In this document: positions 4,665 through 10,821 of the stretch, in pieces
Numbering within the stretch: position 1 is the first letter of the stretch
Layout: every line of letters begins with the position of its first letter
Assembly (NCBI GenBank): GCA_964604565.1
Contig: CAZRZN010000133.1
Span: forward strand, 1-10,821
From: CAZRZN01 sp964604565
GTDB taxonomy: Bacteria; Pseudomonadota; Alphaproteobacteria; Rhodobacterales; Rhodobacteraceae
DNA length: 10,821 nt
Direction of reading: 5' to 3'
Position numbers and translations under genes: made by a program
Notes under the pieces: generated by a model
Databases searched by the model: none
Seen by the model: the letters and a program-made list of their open reading frames with translations, nothing else
What the model was told of the DNA's origin: nothing

Positions 4665-5942
4665 TTGCGCTACATGGCGACCTACGATTTGATGGAAAGC
4701 TTTCGGAACACGAGCGCCTGGATGGGCGCGACCGCGCGAACGATGGCATCCTATCCGGTGTTTTCGATGTTCCCGAACCCCGGTCTGGAATGGATGGCAG
4801 CTTGGGGCGAAGTGACCGAACGCACTTTTGACCGCATGGTTGTCAAGCCGGACTGGGGCATTCGCACGTTCACCTGTGAAGATGGCAAGGATCACCTGGT
4901 CGATATCGAAACCGTGGTGGAAAAGCCCTTTGGCAACCTGATCCATTTCAACGTGTCAGGGCGCCCCGAGCAGCCGCGCAAGATCCTTCTGGTGGCGCCG
5001 ATGTCTGGCCACTACGCGACTCTGCTGCGGTCGACGGTCAAATCCCTGATTGTCAATTGCGAGGTCTATGTCACCGACTGGAACAACGCGCGCGACATCC
5101 CCGTGTCTTGCGGCAAGTTCGATATCGAAGATTACACCCTTTATCTGACCGACTTCATGCGGCACCTCGGACCAGATTCGCATGTGATCGCAGTCTGTCA
5201 ACCGGCCCCCCTGACGCTGGCTGCCACGGCCTATCTGGCGGAACAGGATCCCGATGCCCAGCCTCGCACCCTGACCCTGATCGGCGGCCCGATCGACCCT
5301 GACGCGACCCCGACGGACGTGACGGACTTTGGCCGCCGCGTGACCATGGGACAGCTTGAAGAGACGATGATCCAGCGCGTCGGCTTCAAGCACAAGGGCG
5401 TGGGCCGCATGGTCTATCCGGGCCTTCTGCAACTGGCCTCCTTCATCTCAATGAACAGCGACCGTCATAGCGACGCTTTCCGGGATCAGATCCTGCGCGT
5501 CGCAAGGGGCGAGGCCAAGGACCACGATGCCCACAACCGGTTCTATGACGAGTATCTTGCCGTGATGGACATGCCAGCCGAATTCTATCTTTCGACGGTC
5601 GAGCGGATCTTCAAGAAAGGCGAAATCGCGAAAAACGAATTTGTCGTCGCAGGGCACAAAGTCGATATCGGCGCGATCACCAAGGTCGCGGTGAAAACCG
5701 TCGAGGGTGCGAAGGACGATATTTCCGCGCCGGGTCAGTGCGTTGCAGCACTCGATCTCTGCACCGGCTTGCCCGACAGCAAGAAAGCCAGCCATGTGGA
5801 ACCCGGTGCCGGGCATTACGGTATCTTTGCTGGTCGCAGCTGGCGCAACAATATCCGCCCGCTCGTTCTCGACTTCATCGACGCCAACTCGGACATTCCG
5901 CAGCGCAATGCCGTGACGGTCAACCTCGCCGATCATCGCTGA
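4665..5942 (+). CDS. phaZ: Intracellular polyhydroxybutyrate depolymerase
   Basis: This enzyme mobilises native intracellular PHB granules in the cytoplasm, releasing 3-hydroxybutyrate units. The 425-residue protein matches the intracellular PhaZ family (about 400-425 residues; PHB_depo_C C-terminal domain). A catalytic Cys178 lies in AVCQPAPLT, Asp351 or Asp352 in AKDDISAPGQ and His384 in GAGHYGIFAG. The spacing agrees with the Cys183/Asp355/His388 triad known for Cupriavidus PhaZ1. No signal peptide is present. The TTG at 4665 is preferred because AAAGGAG (4650-4656) is 8 bases upstream; the ATG at 4674 (three codons later, 422 residues) would be 17 bases away. The reading frame is open far upstream to 2988, but that part is antisense to phaC and not coding. 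It is divergent from phaC and followed by a hairpin. Confidence 0.94.
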   Translation: MRYMATYDLMESFRNTSAWMGATARTMASYPVFSMFPNPGLEWMAAWGEVTERTFDRMVVKPDWGIRTFTCEDGKDHLVDIETVVEKPFGNLIHFNVSGRPEQPRKILLVAPMSGHYATLLRSTVKSLIVNCEVYVTDWNNARDIPVSCGKFDIEDYTLYLTDFMRHLGPDSHVIAVCQPAPLTLAATAYLAEQDPDAQPRTLTLIGGPIDPDATPTDVTDFGRRVTMGQLEETMIQRVGFKHKGVGRMVYPGLLQLASFISMNSDRHSDAFRDQILRVARGEAKDHDAHNRFYDEYLAVMDMPAEFYLSTVERIFKKGEIAKNEFVVAGHKVDIGAITKVAVKTVEGAKDDISAPGQCVAALDLCTGLPDSKKASHVEPGAGHYGIFAGRSWRNNIRPLVLDFIDANSDIPQRNAVTVNLADHR

Positions 5943-5950
5943 CGCCCGGA

Positions 5951-5977
5951 CGGTTGGCGGGGAGTTCTCGCCAACCG
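5951..5977. terminator. Hairpin between convergent phaZ and apt
   Basis: CGGTTGGCG (5951-5959) pairs perfectly with CGCCAACCG (5969-5977) around a nine-base loop, beginning 8 bases after the phaZ stop. There is only a short, distant T-run (5990-5993) on the plus strand. It probably ends phaZ transcription and may stop read-through from the apt side. Confidence 0.55.
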
Positions 5978-6042
5978 GTCGAAGCCCGATTTTCAGACCC
6001 CAAGTGCGCGGCATTTCCTGAGAAACATGGCGAGGATGACCG

Positions 6043-6065
6043 GTCACGGACACGATCGTCCTGAC
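6043..6065 (-). terminator. Weak hairpin downstream of apt
   Basis: GTCA-GGAC (6043-6051, one C bulged) pairs with GTCC-TGAC (6058-6065) around an ACGATC loop, 13 bases past the apt stop on the minus strand. No T-run follows. It is a possible transcript end, supported by position only. Confidence 0.3.
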
Positions 6066-6078
6066 AGGTCTCGCAGCG

Positions 6079-6618
6079 TCACATCCCCTCGAAGGCGCAG
6101 AGCGCGTGCACATCCATCCCGAGAGCCTCAAGGCGTTTGCGTCCACCGAGGTCCGGCAGGTCTATCACGAAAGCGCAGCCGATCAGCTCACCGCCGAGAC
6201 GCTCGACCAGCTTGATCCCGGCCTCGGCCGTCCCTCCAGTGGCCAGAAGATCATCGACCAGCAAAACCTTTTCTCCGGGAAGGATGGCGTCGTCGTGAAC
6301 CTCGACCACCGCCTCCCCATATTCCAGCTGATATTGCTCTGAAATGACCGTGCCGGGCAGCTTGCCTTTCTTGCGGATCGGAACGAAGCCTGCACTCAGT
6401 TGATGGGCGACCGCTCCGCCGAGGATGAAACCCCGCGCCTCCAGTCCCACCACCTTGTCGAACCGGACGCCCGCATAGGGGTGCAGCAGTTGGTCGATCG
6501 CCACGCGAAAGCCGCGCGGATCGGCAAAAAGCGTGGTGACGTCTCGGAACATGATCCCCTCATGCGGGAAATCGACGATTGTTCGGATGTAATCCTTGAT
6601 GTCGGTTTTTTTGGACAT
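6079..6618 (-). CDS. apt: Adenine phosphoribosyltransferase
   Basis: Apt converts adenine and PRPP to AMP and pyrophosphate (purine salvage, cytoplasm). The 179-residue product is of standard length. It shows the N-terminal FPHEGIMFRDVTTLF segment, the GLEARGFILG loop and RKKGKLPG. The PRPP-binding signature VLLVDDLLATGGT is at residues 118-130. The ATG at 6618 is chosen because it gives the typical MSKKTDIKDYIRTIVDFP start and has GGAG about 6 bases upstream; the frame stays open for another 28 codons, but these do not look like the family. It lies 214 bases after the DUF2927 gene on the same strand, downstream of mtnP, whose product adenine it consumes. The hairpins in the spacer suggest it may have its own transcript. 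Confidence 0.95.
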   Translation of the reverse strand: MSKKTDIKDYIRTIVDFPHEGIMFRDVTTLFADPRGFRVAIDQLLHPYAGVRFDKVVGLEARGFILGGAVAHQLSAGFVPIRKKGKLPGTVISEQYQLEYGEAVVEVHDDAILPGEKVLLVDDLLATGGTAEAGIKLVERLGGELIGCAFVIDLPDLGGRKRLEALGMDVHALCAFEGM

Positions 6619-6782
6619 GGGGGCTCCGGGCCAGATAAATTGCCGCTCAACCGGTAGCGCGGGTTCATCGGCCTTTGCAAGGCTTTGCGCCGCGTGGGAC
6701 ACGGTAGGTTGGCTGGCGAGGGTTAGAACACTGAATTCTCCGCATCCCGTCGCCGACGGGCAGCGGATGGGTCCGGAATCCT

Positions 6783-6811
6783 GGATCCGGCGAAGGCGAT
6801 TACGCCGATCC
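6783..6811 (-). terminator. Hairpin after the DUF2927 gene
   Basis: GGATCCGGCG (6783-6792) pairs with CGCCGATCC (6803-6811) as nine pairs with one bulge and a ten-base loop, 21 bases past the DUF2927 stop on the minus strand. A second hairpin, CCCGTC/GACGGG (6746-6760, loop GCC), follows. Neither has a T-run. They may mark the end of the mtnP-DUF2927 transcript. The rest of the spacer (6619-6745) shows no gene and no convincing promoter. Confidence 0.4.
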
Positions 6812-6832
6812 CATGTTGGCGGCTGCTGGGTG

Positions 6833-7510
6833 TCATTCGCGCGGAGGATAATGACGGTGCAGCGCCACGATGTCCTGCGGACCCAGATCCTTTGATTCGT
6901 TGTCGTCTTGCGAAAAAACGGAGCGCCCGTGGTAGTCGGGGTTGCGGATATCTGTCAGCAGTCCCAAGCCTTGGATCAATTCCTCGATCATCGCGGATTC
7001 GTAGTGCCGGATGTCCAGAAGCGTGCCAAAGACGATCTGGGCGCGCCGGATCATATGGGTATCGCTGCGTGACCACACCGTCACGCGGGCGCCAGTGACC
7101 GTGGTGCCATCGACGCCCTTGATCCCGGTGCCCGCAATGGGGGCAGTTCCGTCGGTGTCGATGAGATAGATGCGGATATCGGCCTCCGCATCTGGTGGGA
7201 CTTGCTCTAGCGAGATCCCGGCCCCTGCGCGGTTGATGAACTGCACTGCGCGCACCAGCGCGGCACGGGCCCGGTTCTGCTTTCCCCCCAGAAAGGCATG
7301 GTCGATTCGCGCCATTTGCACGCGCAGGGGCCGGTCGGTTGGCCAATGGAGCAAGGGCTTGCGGCATGGCTCCCCCGGGGGCGCGGCACAGGCAACAAGC
7401 CTGTAGAAGGCCTCGTCGCTCAGGGTGCCGGTGGTTTCTATGAAATCCTCGGCAGCCGCCGCTGCGGAGGCCATGGCCAGACAGAGGAAAAAAGCCAATC
7501 CGTTCCGCAT
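6833..7510 (-). CDS. Secreted DUF2927 family protein, degenerate zincin-like
   Basis: A 225-residue protein with a clear Sec signal peptide (MRNG, a hydrophobic stretch FFLCLAMASAAAAA, probable cleavage after Ala20). The mature part probably works in the periplasm. The sequence resembles DUF2927 proteins of Rhodobacteraceae: IEELIQGLGLLTDI at residues 175-188, then SVFSQDD and LGPQDIVALHRHYPP near the C-terminus. EELIQGLG resembles the metallopeptidase HExxHxxG helix with both His lost, so zinc-dependent catalysis is unlikely by this motif (my inference). Two cysteines, Cys41 and Cys49, could form a disulfide. Its function is not known. The start lies 8 bases after the mtnP stop with no good ribosome binding site of its own, suggesting translational coupling to mtnP. 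Confidence 0.8.
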   Translation of the reverse strand: MRNGLAFFLCLAMASAAAAAEDFIETTGTLSDEAFYRLVACAAPPGEPCRKPLLHWPTDRPLRVQMARIDHAFLGGKQNRARAALVRAVQFINRAGAGISLEQVPPDAEADIRIYLIDTDGTAPIAGTGIKGVDGTTVTGARVTVWSRSDTHMIRRAQIVFGTLLDIRHYESAMIEELIQGLGLLTDIRNPDYHGRSVFSQDDNESKDLGPQDIVALHRHYPPRE

Positions 7511-7518
7511 CGAATCGC

Positions 7519-8400
7519 TCAGCCGGTCCCGAGCATGCGTCCGGCCACCGCGTCCAGTTTCGCCAGCAGGGCGAGATCACGTTTTTCGGGGGCCGTGAGA
7601 AAGGCGTATTCCAGTGCACGATCACATCCATGCGGGCAGAGATCCCGGTCCCGGCCGAGCAGCGCAGGGAGGCGGCGCACCATCTCGCGGCCCTTGTCGG
7701 CGTTGCCCATCAATGTCCTGATGATGTCATTGATGTCGACCTCGCCATGGTCGGGATGCCAACTGTCGTAATCCGTGACCATGGCGATCGAGGCATAGCA
7801 AAGCTCCGCCTCGCGGGCGAGCTTGGCCTCCGGCATGTTGGTCATGCCGATCACGTCGCATCCCCAGACTTCGCGATACATCTTCGATTCCGCGAGGGTC
7901 GAGAATTGCGGCCCCTCCATCGCAAGATAGGTGCCGCCCCTGTGAATTGTGATCCCGGCCTCCGTGGCGGCGGTGAAACAGGCGTCGCCAAGCCGGGGGC
8001 AGGTTGGATGTGCCACCGACACATGCGCCACGCAGCCGGTCCCGAAAAAGGATTTTTCCCGCGCCACGGTCCGGTCGATGAACTGGTCCACGACTACGAA
8101 ATCCCCGGGCGCATAGGCTTCGCGGAAGGACCCGCAGGCGGAGGCCGAGATCACGTCGGTCACGCCGATCCGCTTGAGCGCGTCGATGTTGGCGCGGTAG
8201 GGCACGGTCGTTGGGCTATGGACATGTCCGCGACCATGACGCGGTAGAAAGGCCATTTTCACCCCGCCTAGCGTCCCGGTCAGGATGTGATCCGAAGGCG
8301 CGCCCCAAGGGCTTTCCACCGCATCCCAACGGGCGTTTTCCAGCCCGTCGATATCATAGATTCCCGACCCGCCGATCACGCCGATCATCGTCTCAGCCAT
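7519..8400 (-). CDS. mtnP: S-methyl-5'-thioadenosine phosphorylase
   Basis: MtnP cleaves methylthioadenosine with phosphate to adenine and 5-methylthioribose-1-phosphate, removing the by-product of polyamine and homoserine-lactone synthesis. The 293-residue protein is a full PNP/MTAP family member. It shows GGSGIY (residues 10-15), the phosphate-binding RHGRGHVHSP (54-63), ASACGSFRE (86-94), the AMEGPQFST segment (160-168), MTNMPEAKLAREAELCYA (186-203) and TDYDSWH (209-215) with the catalytic-loop Asp. The ATG at 8400 follows a GGGGA about 7 bases upstream. The DUF2927 gene follows by 8 bases and apt further downstream, so the adenine produced can be salvaged. A guanosine/inosine phosphorylase is less likely given the TDYD loop, which favours adenine-type substrates. 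Confidence 0.93.
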   Translation of the reverse strand: MAETMIGVIGGSGIYDIDGLENARWDAVESPWGAPSDHILTGTLGGVKMAFLPRHGRGHVHSPTTVPYRANIDALKRIGVTDVISASACGSFREAYAPGDFVVVDQFIDRTVAREKSFFGTGCVAHVSVAHPTCPRLGDACFTAATEAGITIHRGGTYLAMEGPQFSTLAESKMYREVWGCDVIGMTNMPEAKLAREAELCYASIAMVTDYDSWHPDHGEVDINDIIRTLMGNADKGREMVRRLPALLGRDRDLCPHGCDRALEYAFLTAPEKRDLALLAKLDAVAGRMLGTG

Positions 8401-8533
8401 GCAGTTATCCCCGTGTCCCCTGGCCGCCTACGACCACTCGATGCGTTTGGACGGAAGTGTGACCGACTTGAGTCCGCGTGCAAAGCCCCGGGGCCGCACT
8501 TGCCGGATATTCGCCTTCAAGGTGTTGCCTTGT

Positions 8534-8561
8534 TTGGCACGATGCAAAGCGTCGGTGCCAA
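8534..8561. promoter_or_regulatory. Perfect inverted repeat between flavin-reductase gene and mtnP
   Basis: TTGGCAC (8534-8540) and GTGCCAA (8555-8561) are a perfect seven-base inverted pair separated by 14 bases. They lie 50 bases past the stop of the flavin-reductase-like gene and 134 bases before mtnP, both on the minus strand. It may be a transcript-end hairpin or an operator for mtnP. No T-run follows. The rest of 8401-8611 shows no gene, only a GCCCCGGGGC palindrome at 8485-8494. Confidence 0.4.
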
Positions 8562-8611
8562 GATCTGTCACCGTGTGCCTTGCCGGATTAGGCGCCGCGC
8601 CAAATACGCCG

Positions 8612-9217
8612 TCAATCTCCCGGACGGGTAAGGCTGAACTTGTCGCGGACCACGGTGTAATCCTTGTAGCCCATGCGCGACAGCGGATTGAAGCTGAGCA
8701 CATCAAAGATCCCGTCCTTCAGGCAGTCGTCGCGCATGTGGATGCCGATCACCTCACCGAAAACGGCGAAGTTCGCCTCGCCCGGCAGTTGCAGGATTTG
8801 GGTAAGCTTGCATTCAAGGTTGGCGGGCGCCTTTGCCACGCGGGGACAATCGATTGTCTCGCACTGGATCTTCTCTATCCCCGCCAATTCGAATTCATCC
8901 ACGTCGCGGTCCCATGCGCCGGAGGTCTGGTTCATGACATCGCGCATGGCGTATTCCACGACGTTCACGCAAAAAACGCCGGTCTCCCGGATTTGCGAGA
9001 CGCTGTCCTTGGTATCTCCGCGATCGGGCTTGGCGCTGGTCGAGGAGAACATCACCTGCGGCGGAAAATACGCGACCGCATTGAAAAAGCTGTACGGGGC
9101 GAGATTGTCATGCCCGTCTTTCCCGCGGGTCGAGATCCAGCCGATGGGACGTGGTGTGACAATGGCGTTGAACGGGTTGTGCGGCAGTCCGTGACCGTCT
9201 TCAGGGCGGTAGAACAA
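8612..9217 (-). CDS. Flavin reductase-like FMN-binding split-barrel protein
   Basis: The 201-residue product has the Flavin_Reduct (split-barrel, FMN-binding) fold: FYRPEDGHGLPHNPFNAIV at the start, PRPIGWIST (about residues 22-30), LAPYSFFNAVAYFPPQVMFSS and GVFCVNVV. Such proteins use FMN in NAD(P)H-dependent reduction or act as oxidoreductase partners in the cytoplasm; the true substrate is unknown. The TTG at 9217 is chosen because AGGAG sits 8 bases upstream on the minus strand and homologues begin with (M)FYRPEDG; an ATG 34 codons upstream would add a sequence without family resemblance and overlap the divergent gene. It is divergent from the GNAT gene with a 94-base spacer. The stop is followed by the 8534-8561 inverted repeat. 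Confidence 0.87.
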   Translation of the reverse strand: MFYRPEDGHGLPHNPFNAIVTPRPIGWISTRGKDGHDNLAPYSFFNAVAYFPPQVMFSSTSAKPDRGDTKDSVSQIRETGVFCVNVVEYAMRDVMNQTSGAWDRDVDEFELAGIEKIQCETIDCPRVAKAPANLECKLTQILQLPGEANFAVFGEVIGIHMRDDCLKDGIFDVLSFNPLSRMGYKDYTVVRDKFSLTRPGD

Positions 9218-9311
9218 GGCGGTGGCTCCTGTTTGCGCGTTGGTTGGGCGCGTGATACGCGGCTTTGCGCCGGAATGCACGGAGATCCGTGCAGCAGGAT
9301 CGGAGGAGTGG

Positions 9312-9797
9312 GTGTTCACGCTTGCACAGGAGACACCGGAGGATTGGTGGGAGGTCGAGGCGCTTTACGACACGGTTTTCGCACCGGGCCGAGGCGCGCT
9401 GTCCTCATACCGCCTTCGGGAGGACGTGGCGCCCATTGGTGCGCTGTGCCGCGTGGCGCGCGACGGGGACGGAATTCTGGGCGGCGCCATACGCTACTGG
9501 CCGGTGAAGGTGGGACCTGTGGATGCGCTGCTGTTGGGGCCTGTGGCGGTCCACCCGACCGCACAGGGCGAGGGGCTGGGCGCGGCGCTGATCCGGGACA
9601 CGCTGGCCCGGGCGGCGGACCTCGATTTCGCCCGGGTGCTGCTGGTCGGCGATGCCCCGTATTACAGCCGGTTCGGTTTCATCAGACTGGACGGGGTCGA
9701 GATGCCACCGCCTACGAACCCCGATCGCGTGCTTGGCGTGGCGCTGAAACACGGTGCATGGCAGGATGTCACCGGTGTCGTGACGCGGGCGGCTTGA
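9312..9797 (+). CDS. GNAT family N-acetyltransferase, YhbS-like
   Basis: The 161-residue protein belongs to the GCN5-related acetyltransferases, which transfer an acetyl group from acetyl-CoA to an amine. The acetyl-CoA pyrophosphate loop is visible as QGEGLG (residues 85-90) within VAVHPTAQGEGLGAALI. The YhbS-type block GDAPYYSRFGF follows at 113-123. The substrate is unknown. GTG at 9312 is chosen because GGAGG (9302-9306) lies 5 bases upstream and homologues begin close to xFTLxxETPxDxxEVEALYD; an in-frame GTG at 9222 would add 30 residues of no family resemblance and nearly touch the divergent gene. The EcsC-family gene begins 49 bases downstream on the same strand, so a two-gene transcript is likely. 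The GNAT assignment is firm; a functional name would be a guess. Confidence 0.88.
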   Translation: MFTLAQETPEDWWEVEALYDTVFAPGRGALSSYRLREDVAPIGALCRVARDGDGILGGAIRYWPVKVGPVDALLLGPVAVHPTAQGEGLGAALIRDTLARAADLDFARVLLVGDAPYYSRFGFIRLDGVEMPPPTNPDRVLGVALKHGAWQDVTGVVTRAA

Positions 9798-9846
9798 TTG
9801 CCGCGACGAAGGCTCCCATCTTTCCTGTGGCCGAGGAGGGTTTGCT

Positions 9847-10611
9847 TTGTCCGATATATCCTTGCCTGCAAAGGCGCATGATCAAGAAATCGCAGCTTTG
9901 GCACGGCGCTACCGCAATGCCGGTTCGCTGGGCATGCAGGTCCTGTCCCTGATCGGCAGCCAGGCGGAAAATCTGCTTGAACGGTTGCCGGATCATGCCA
10001 AGGATCGGCTGGAAGAGGCCACGCGACGGGCACTGCAAGTTTCCCTTCAGGCCGCACAAAGGTCACGAGGTGTGGTGCCCGACCAGAAAAGCTGGCTGAA
10101 CACGGCGATGGCGACGGCAATGGGCGCTGCGGGCGGCGCGGGTGGGCTGCCCACGGCGCTGGCGGAATTGCCGGTGACGGTCACTGTTTTGCTGCGCGCG
10201 ATCCAGGGGATTGCTGCAGAGCATGGCTTTGACGCGACCGACCCGCTGATTGCGCAGGAATGCCTGATCGTATTCGCGGCCGCCGGCCCGCTGGAAACGG
10301 ATGACGGAGGCGAGATGGGCTTTCTCGCGACGCGGGTGACGATGACAGGAGCTACCGTGCATGGGTTGATCGCGCGGATCGCACCGCGGCTGTCGACGGC
10401 CATGGGACAAAAGCTTGCCGCACAGACAGTGCCCATTCTGGGTGCCGTGGCCGGGGCGGCAACCAACTACGCCTATACCAGCTATTACCAGCAGATGGCG
10501 CATGTGCATTTCGGTCTCATGGCGTTGGAGCAGCGCAGCGGTCGGTCAAGGGCGGCCCTGGTTGCAGAGTTGAAAGAAGCGATGGCCGATCCTCGGTTAA
10601 CCCCGAATTAA
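9847..10611 (+). CDS. EcsC family protein
   Basis: The 254-residue protein resembles the EcsC family (PF12787), named after the third gene of the Bacillus ecs ABC-transporter locus; its molecular role is unknown. An N-terminal charged helical part (to about residue 80) is followed by a Gly/Ala-rich hydrophobic stretch, AMATAMGAAGGAGG with LPTALAELPVTVTVLLRAI (about 87-119). A conserved C-terminal block follows, GQKLAAQTVPILGAVAGAATNYAYT (187-211) and HVHFGLMALEQR. The hydrophobic stretches suggest membrane association, but no ABC-transporter genes are adjacent. The start is TTG at 9847, with GAGGAGGG (9833-9840) 6 bases upstream, an unusually strong ribosome binding site that decides this start. 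It is probably cotranscribed with the GNAT gene. The stop codon lies in the TTAA-rich site at 10597-10611. Confidence 0.85.
   Translation: MSDISLPAKAHDQEIAALARRYRNAGSLGMQVLSLIGSQAENLLERLPDHAKDRLEEATRRALQVSLQAAQRSRGVVPDQKSWLNTAMATAMGAAGGAGGLPTALAELPVTVTVLLRAIQGIAAEHGFDATDPLIAQECLIVFAAAGPLETDDGGEMGFLATRVTMTGATVHGLIARIAPRLSTAMGQKLAAQTVPILGAVAGAATNYAYTSYYQQMAHVHFGLMALEQRSGRSRAALVAELKEAMADPRLTPN
10597..10611. promoter_or_regulatory. CtrA-like site TTAA-N7-TTAA
   Basis: TTAA (10597-10600), seven bases, TTAA (10608-10611) fits the core spacing of the alphaproteobacterial CtrA binding site (TTAA-N7-TTAAC); the last base is G rather than C. A further TTAACC follows at 10614-10619, forming an inverted pair with GGTTAA at 10595-10600. 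It overlaps the EcsC stop codon and could control a gene beyond the window, or act only as a transcript-end hairpin. Confidence 0.3.
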
Positions 10612-10821
10612 GCTTAACCATGCTACGACAAGTGCATCGGGGTCGAAAGTCCCGTGACGAACCACCCGCCCCGAAACGACATCGGCGCCCCGGCTTTGCA
10701 GCGGAGCAGATCGGTGCTGAAAATGGGGGCAGGGGATCCGCCTCGTGCAGAATGTGGAGGCGGCGCTCTGGCCAGAATGGTAGGGGCGATTTCGTGTAGA
10801 CAGTCCTGGAACCCGGTCGTA
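10612..10821. other. Terminal 210 bases without a recognised gene
   Basis: No gene is recognised on either strand. A strong hairpin, CCGCCTC/GAGGCGG (10738-10744 with 10757-10763, 12-base loop), is the main structure. On the minus strand a frame is open from the window edge to about 10594 (roughly 75 codons) but shows no family motif. On the plus strand an ATG at 10776 stays open to the window edge without a ribosome binding site. The segment may be an intergenic region or the edge of an unseen gene. Confidence 0.4.

Noticed and set aside
6723..7631. 302-residue minus-strand open frame overlapping the DUF2927 gene
   Set aside because: It is a frame shadow, with Arg/Pro-rich low-complexity composition; the overlapping frame encodes a protein with a signal peptide and family motifs.
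8534..8550. Sigma54 (-24/-12) promoter, suggested by TTGGCACG
   Set aside because: On the plus strand the -12 position reads AAAGC rather than TTGCW; on the minus strand the GG-to-GC distance is 12 rather than 10.
8399..9952. 517-residue plus-strand open frame over the flavin-reductase and GNAT genes
   Set aside because: It is antisense to the flavin-reductase gene and out of frame with the GNAT gene, without recognisable domains.
10632..10799. 55-codon plus-strand frame starting with GTG downstream of the EcsC gene
   Set aside because: It is Arg-rich, has no ribosome binding site and shows no family resemblance.

Overview
The window looks like a chromosomal segment of a GC-rich alphaproteobacterium of the Rhodobacteraceae (roseobacter-like) type. 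The grounds are the phaZ/phaC/phaP arrangement with TGC-rich PhaR-type operators, the mtnP-DUF2927-apt block, Rhodobacteraceae-like protein sequences throughout, and frequent TTG/GTG starts. This is judged from protein and motif recognition only; the species cannot be named. One 100-N scaffold gap (1977-2076) is present and is probably artificial.

Layout: the 3' end of an L,D-transpeptidase gene (to 188, +) is followed by scoA-scoB (273-1600, +, overlapping by one base). A roughly 550-base convergent spacer holds several hairpins and the N gap. Then come phaP (2157-2606, -) and phaC (2730-4532, -), with phaZ (4665-5942, +) divergent from phaC. Facing phaZ are apt (6079-6618, -), a secreted DUF2927 protein (6833-7510, -), mtnP (7519-8400, -) and a flavin-reductase-like protein (8612-9217, -). 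Divergent from the last are a YhbS-like GNAT acetyltransferase (9312-9797, +) and an EcsC-family protein (9847-10611, +). The last 210 bases hold no recognisable gene.

Two metabolic themes are clear. First, polyhydroxybutyrate (PHB): PhaC makes the polymer, PhaP coats the granule, PhaZ mobilises it, and ScoAB (succinyl-CoA:3-oxoacid CoA-transferase) can reactivate the acetoacetate formed after mobilisation. Second, purine/methionine salvage: MtnP splits methylthioadenosine to adenine, and Apt converts adenine to AMP.

The most interesting non-coding signal lies downstream of phaP on the minus strand. A hairpin exposing CTCCTCCC (anti-Shine-Dalgarno) in its loop is followed by a very stable TTCG-loop terminator hairpin. 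This resembles the layout of the 'cuckoo'/CcsR small RNAs of Rhodobacteraceae. Most of this unit is also the exact 55-base sequence duplicated at the two sides of the N gap, so the duplication is probably an unmerged contig overlap; a real repeat is the alternative. A second regulatory signal is a pair of PhaR-like TGC/GCA palindromes upstream of phaP, one lying inside the spacer of a good promoter, although no phaR gene is visible.
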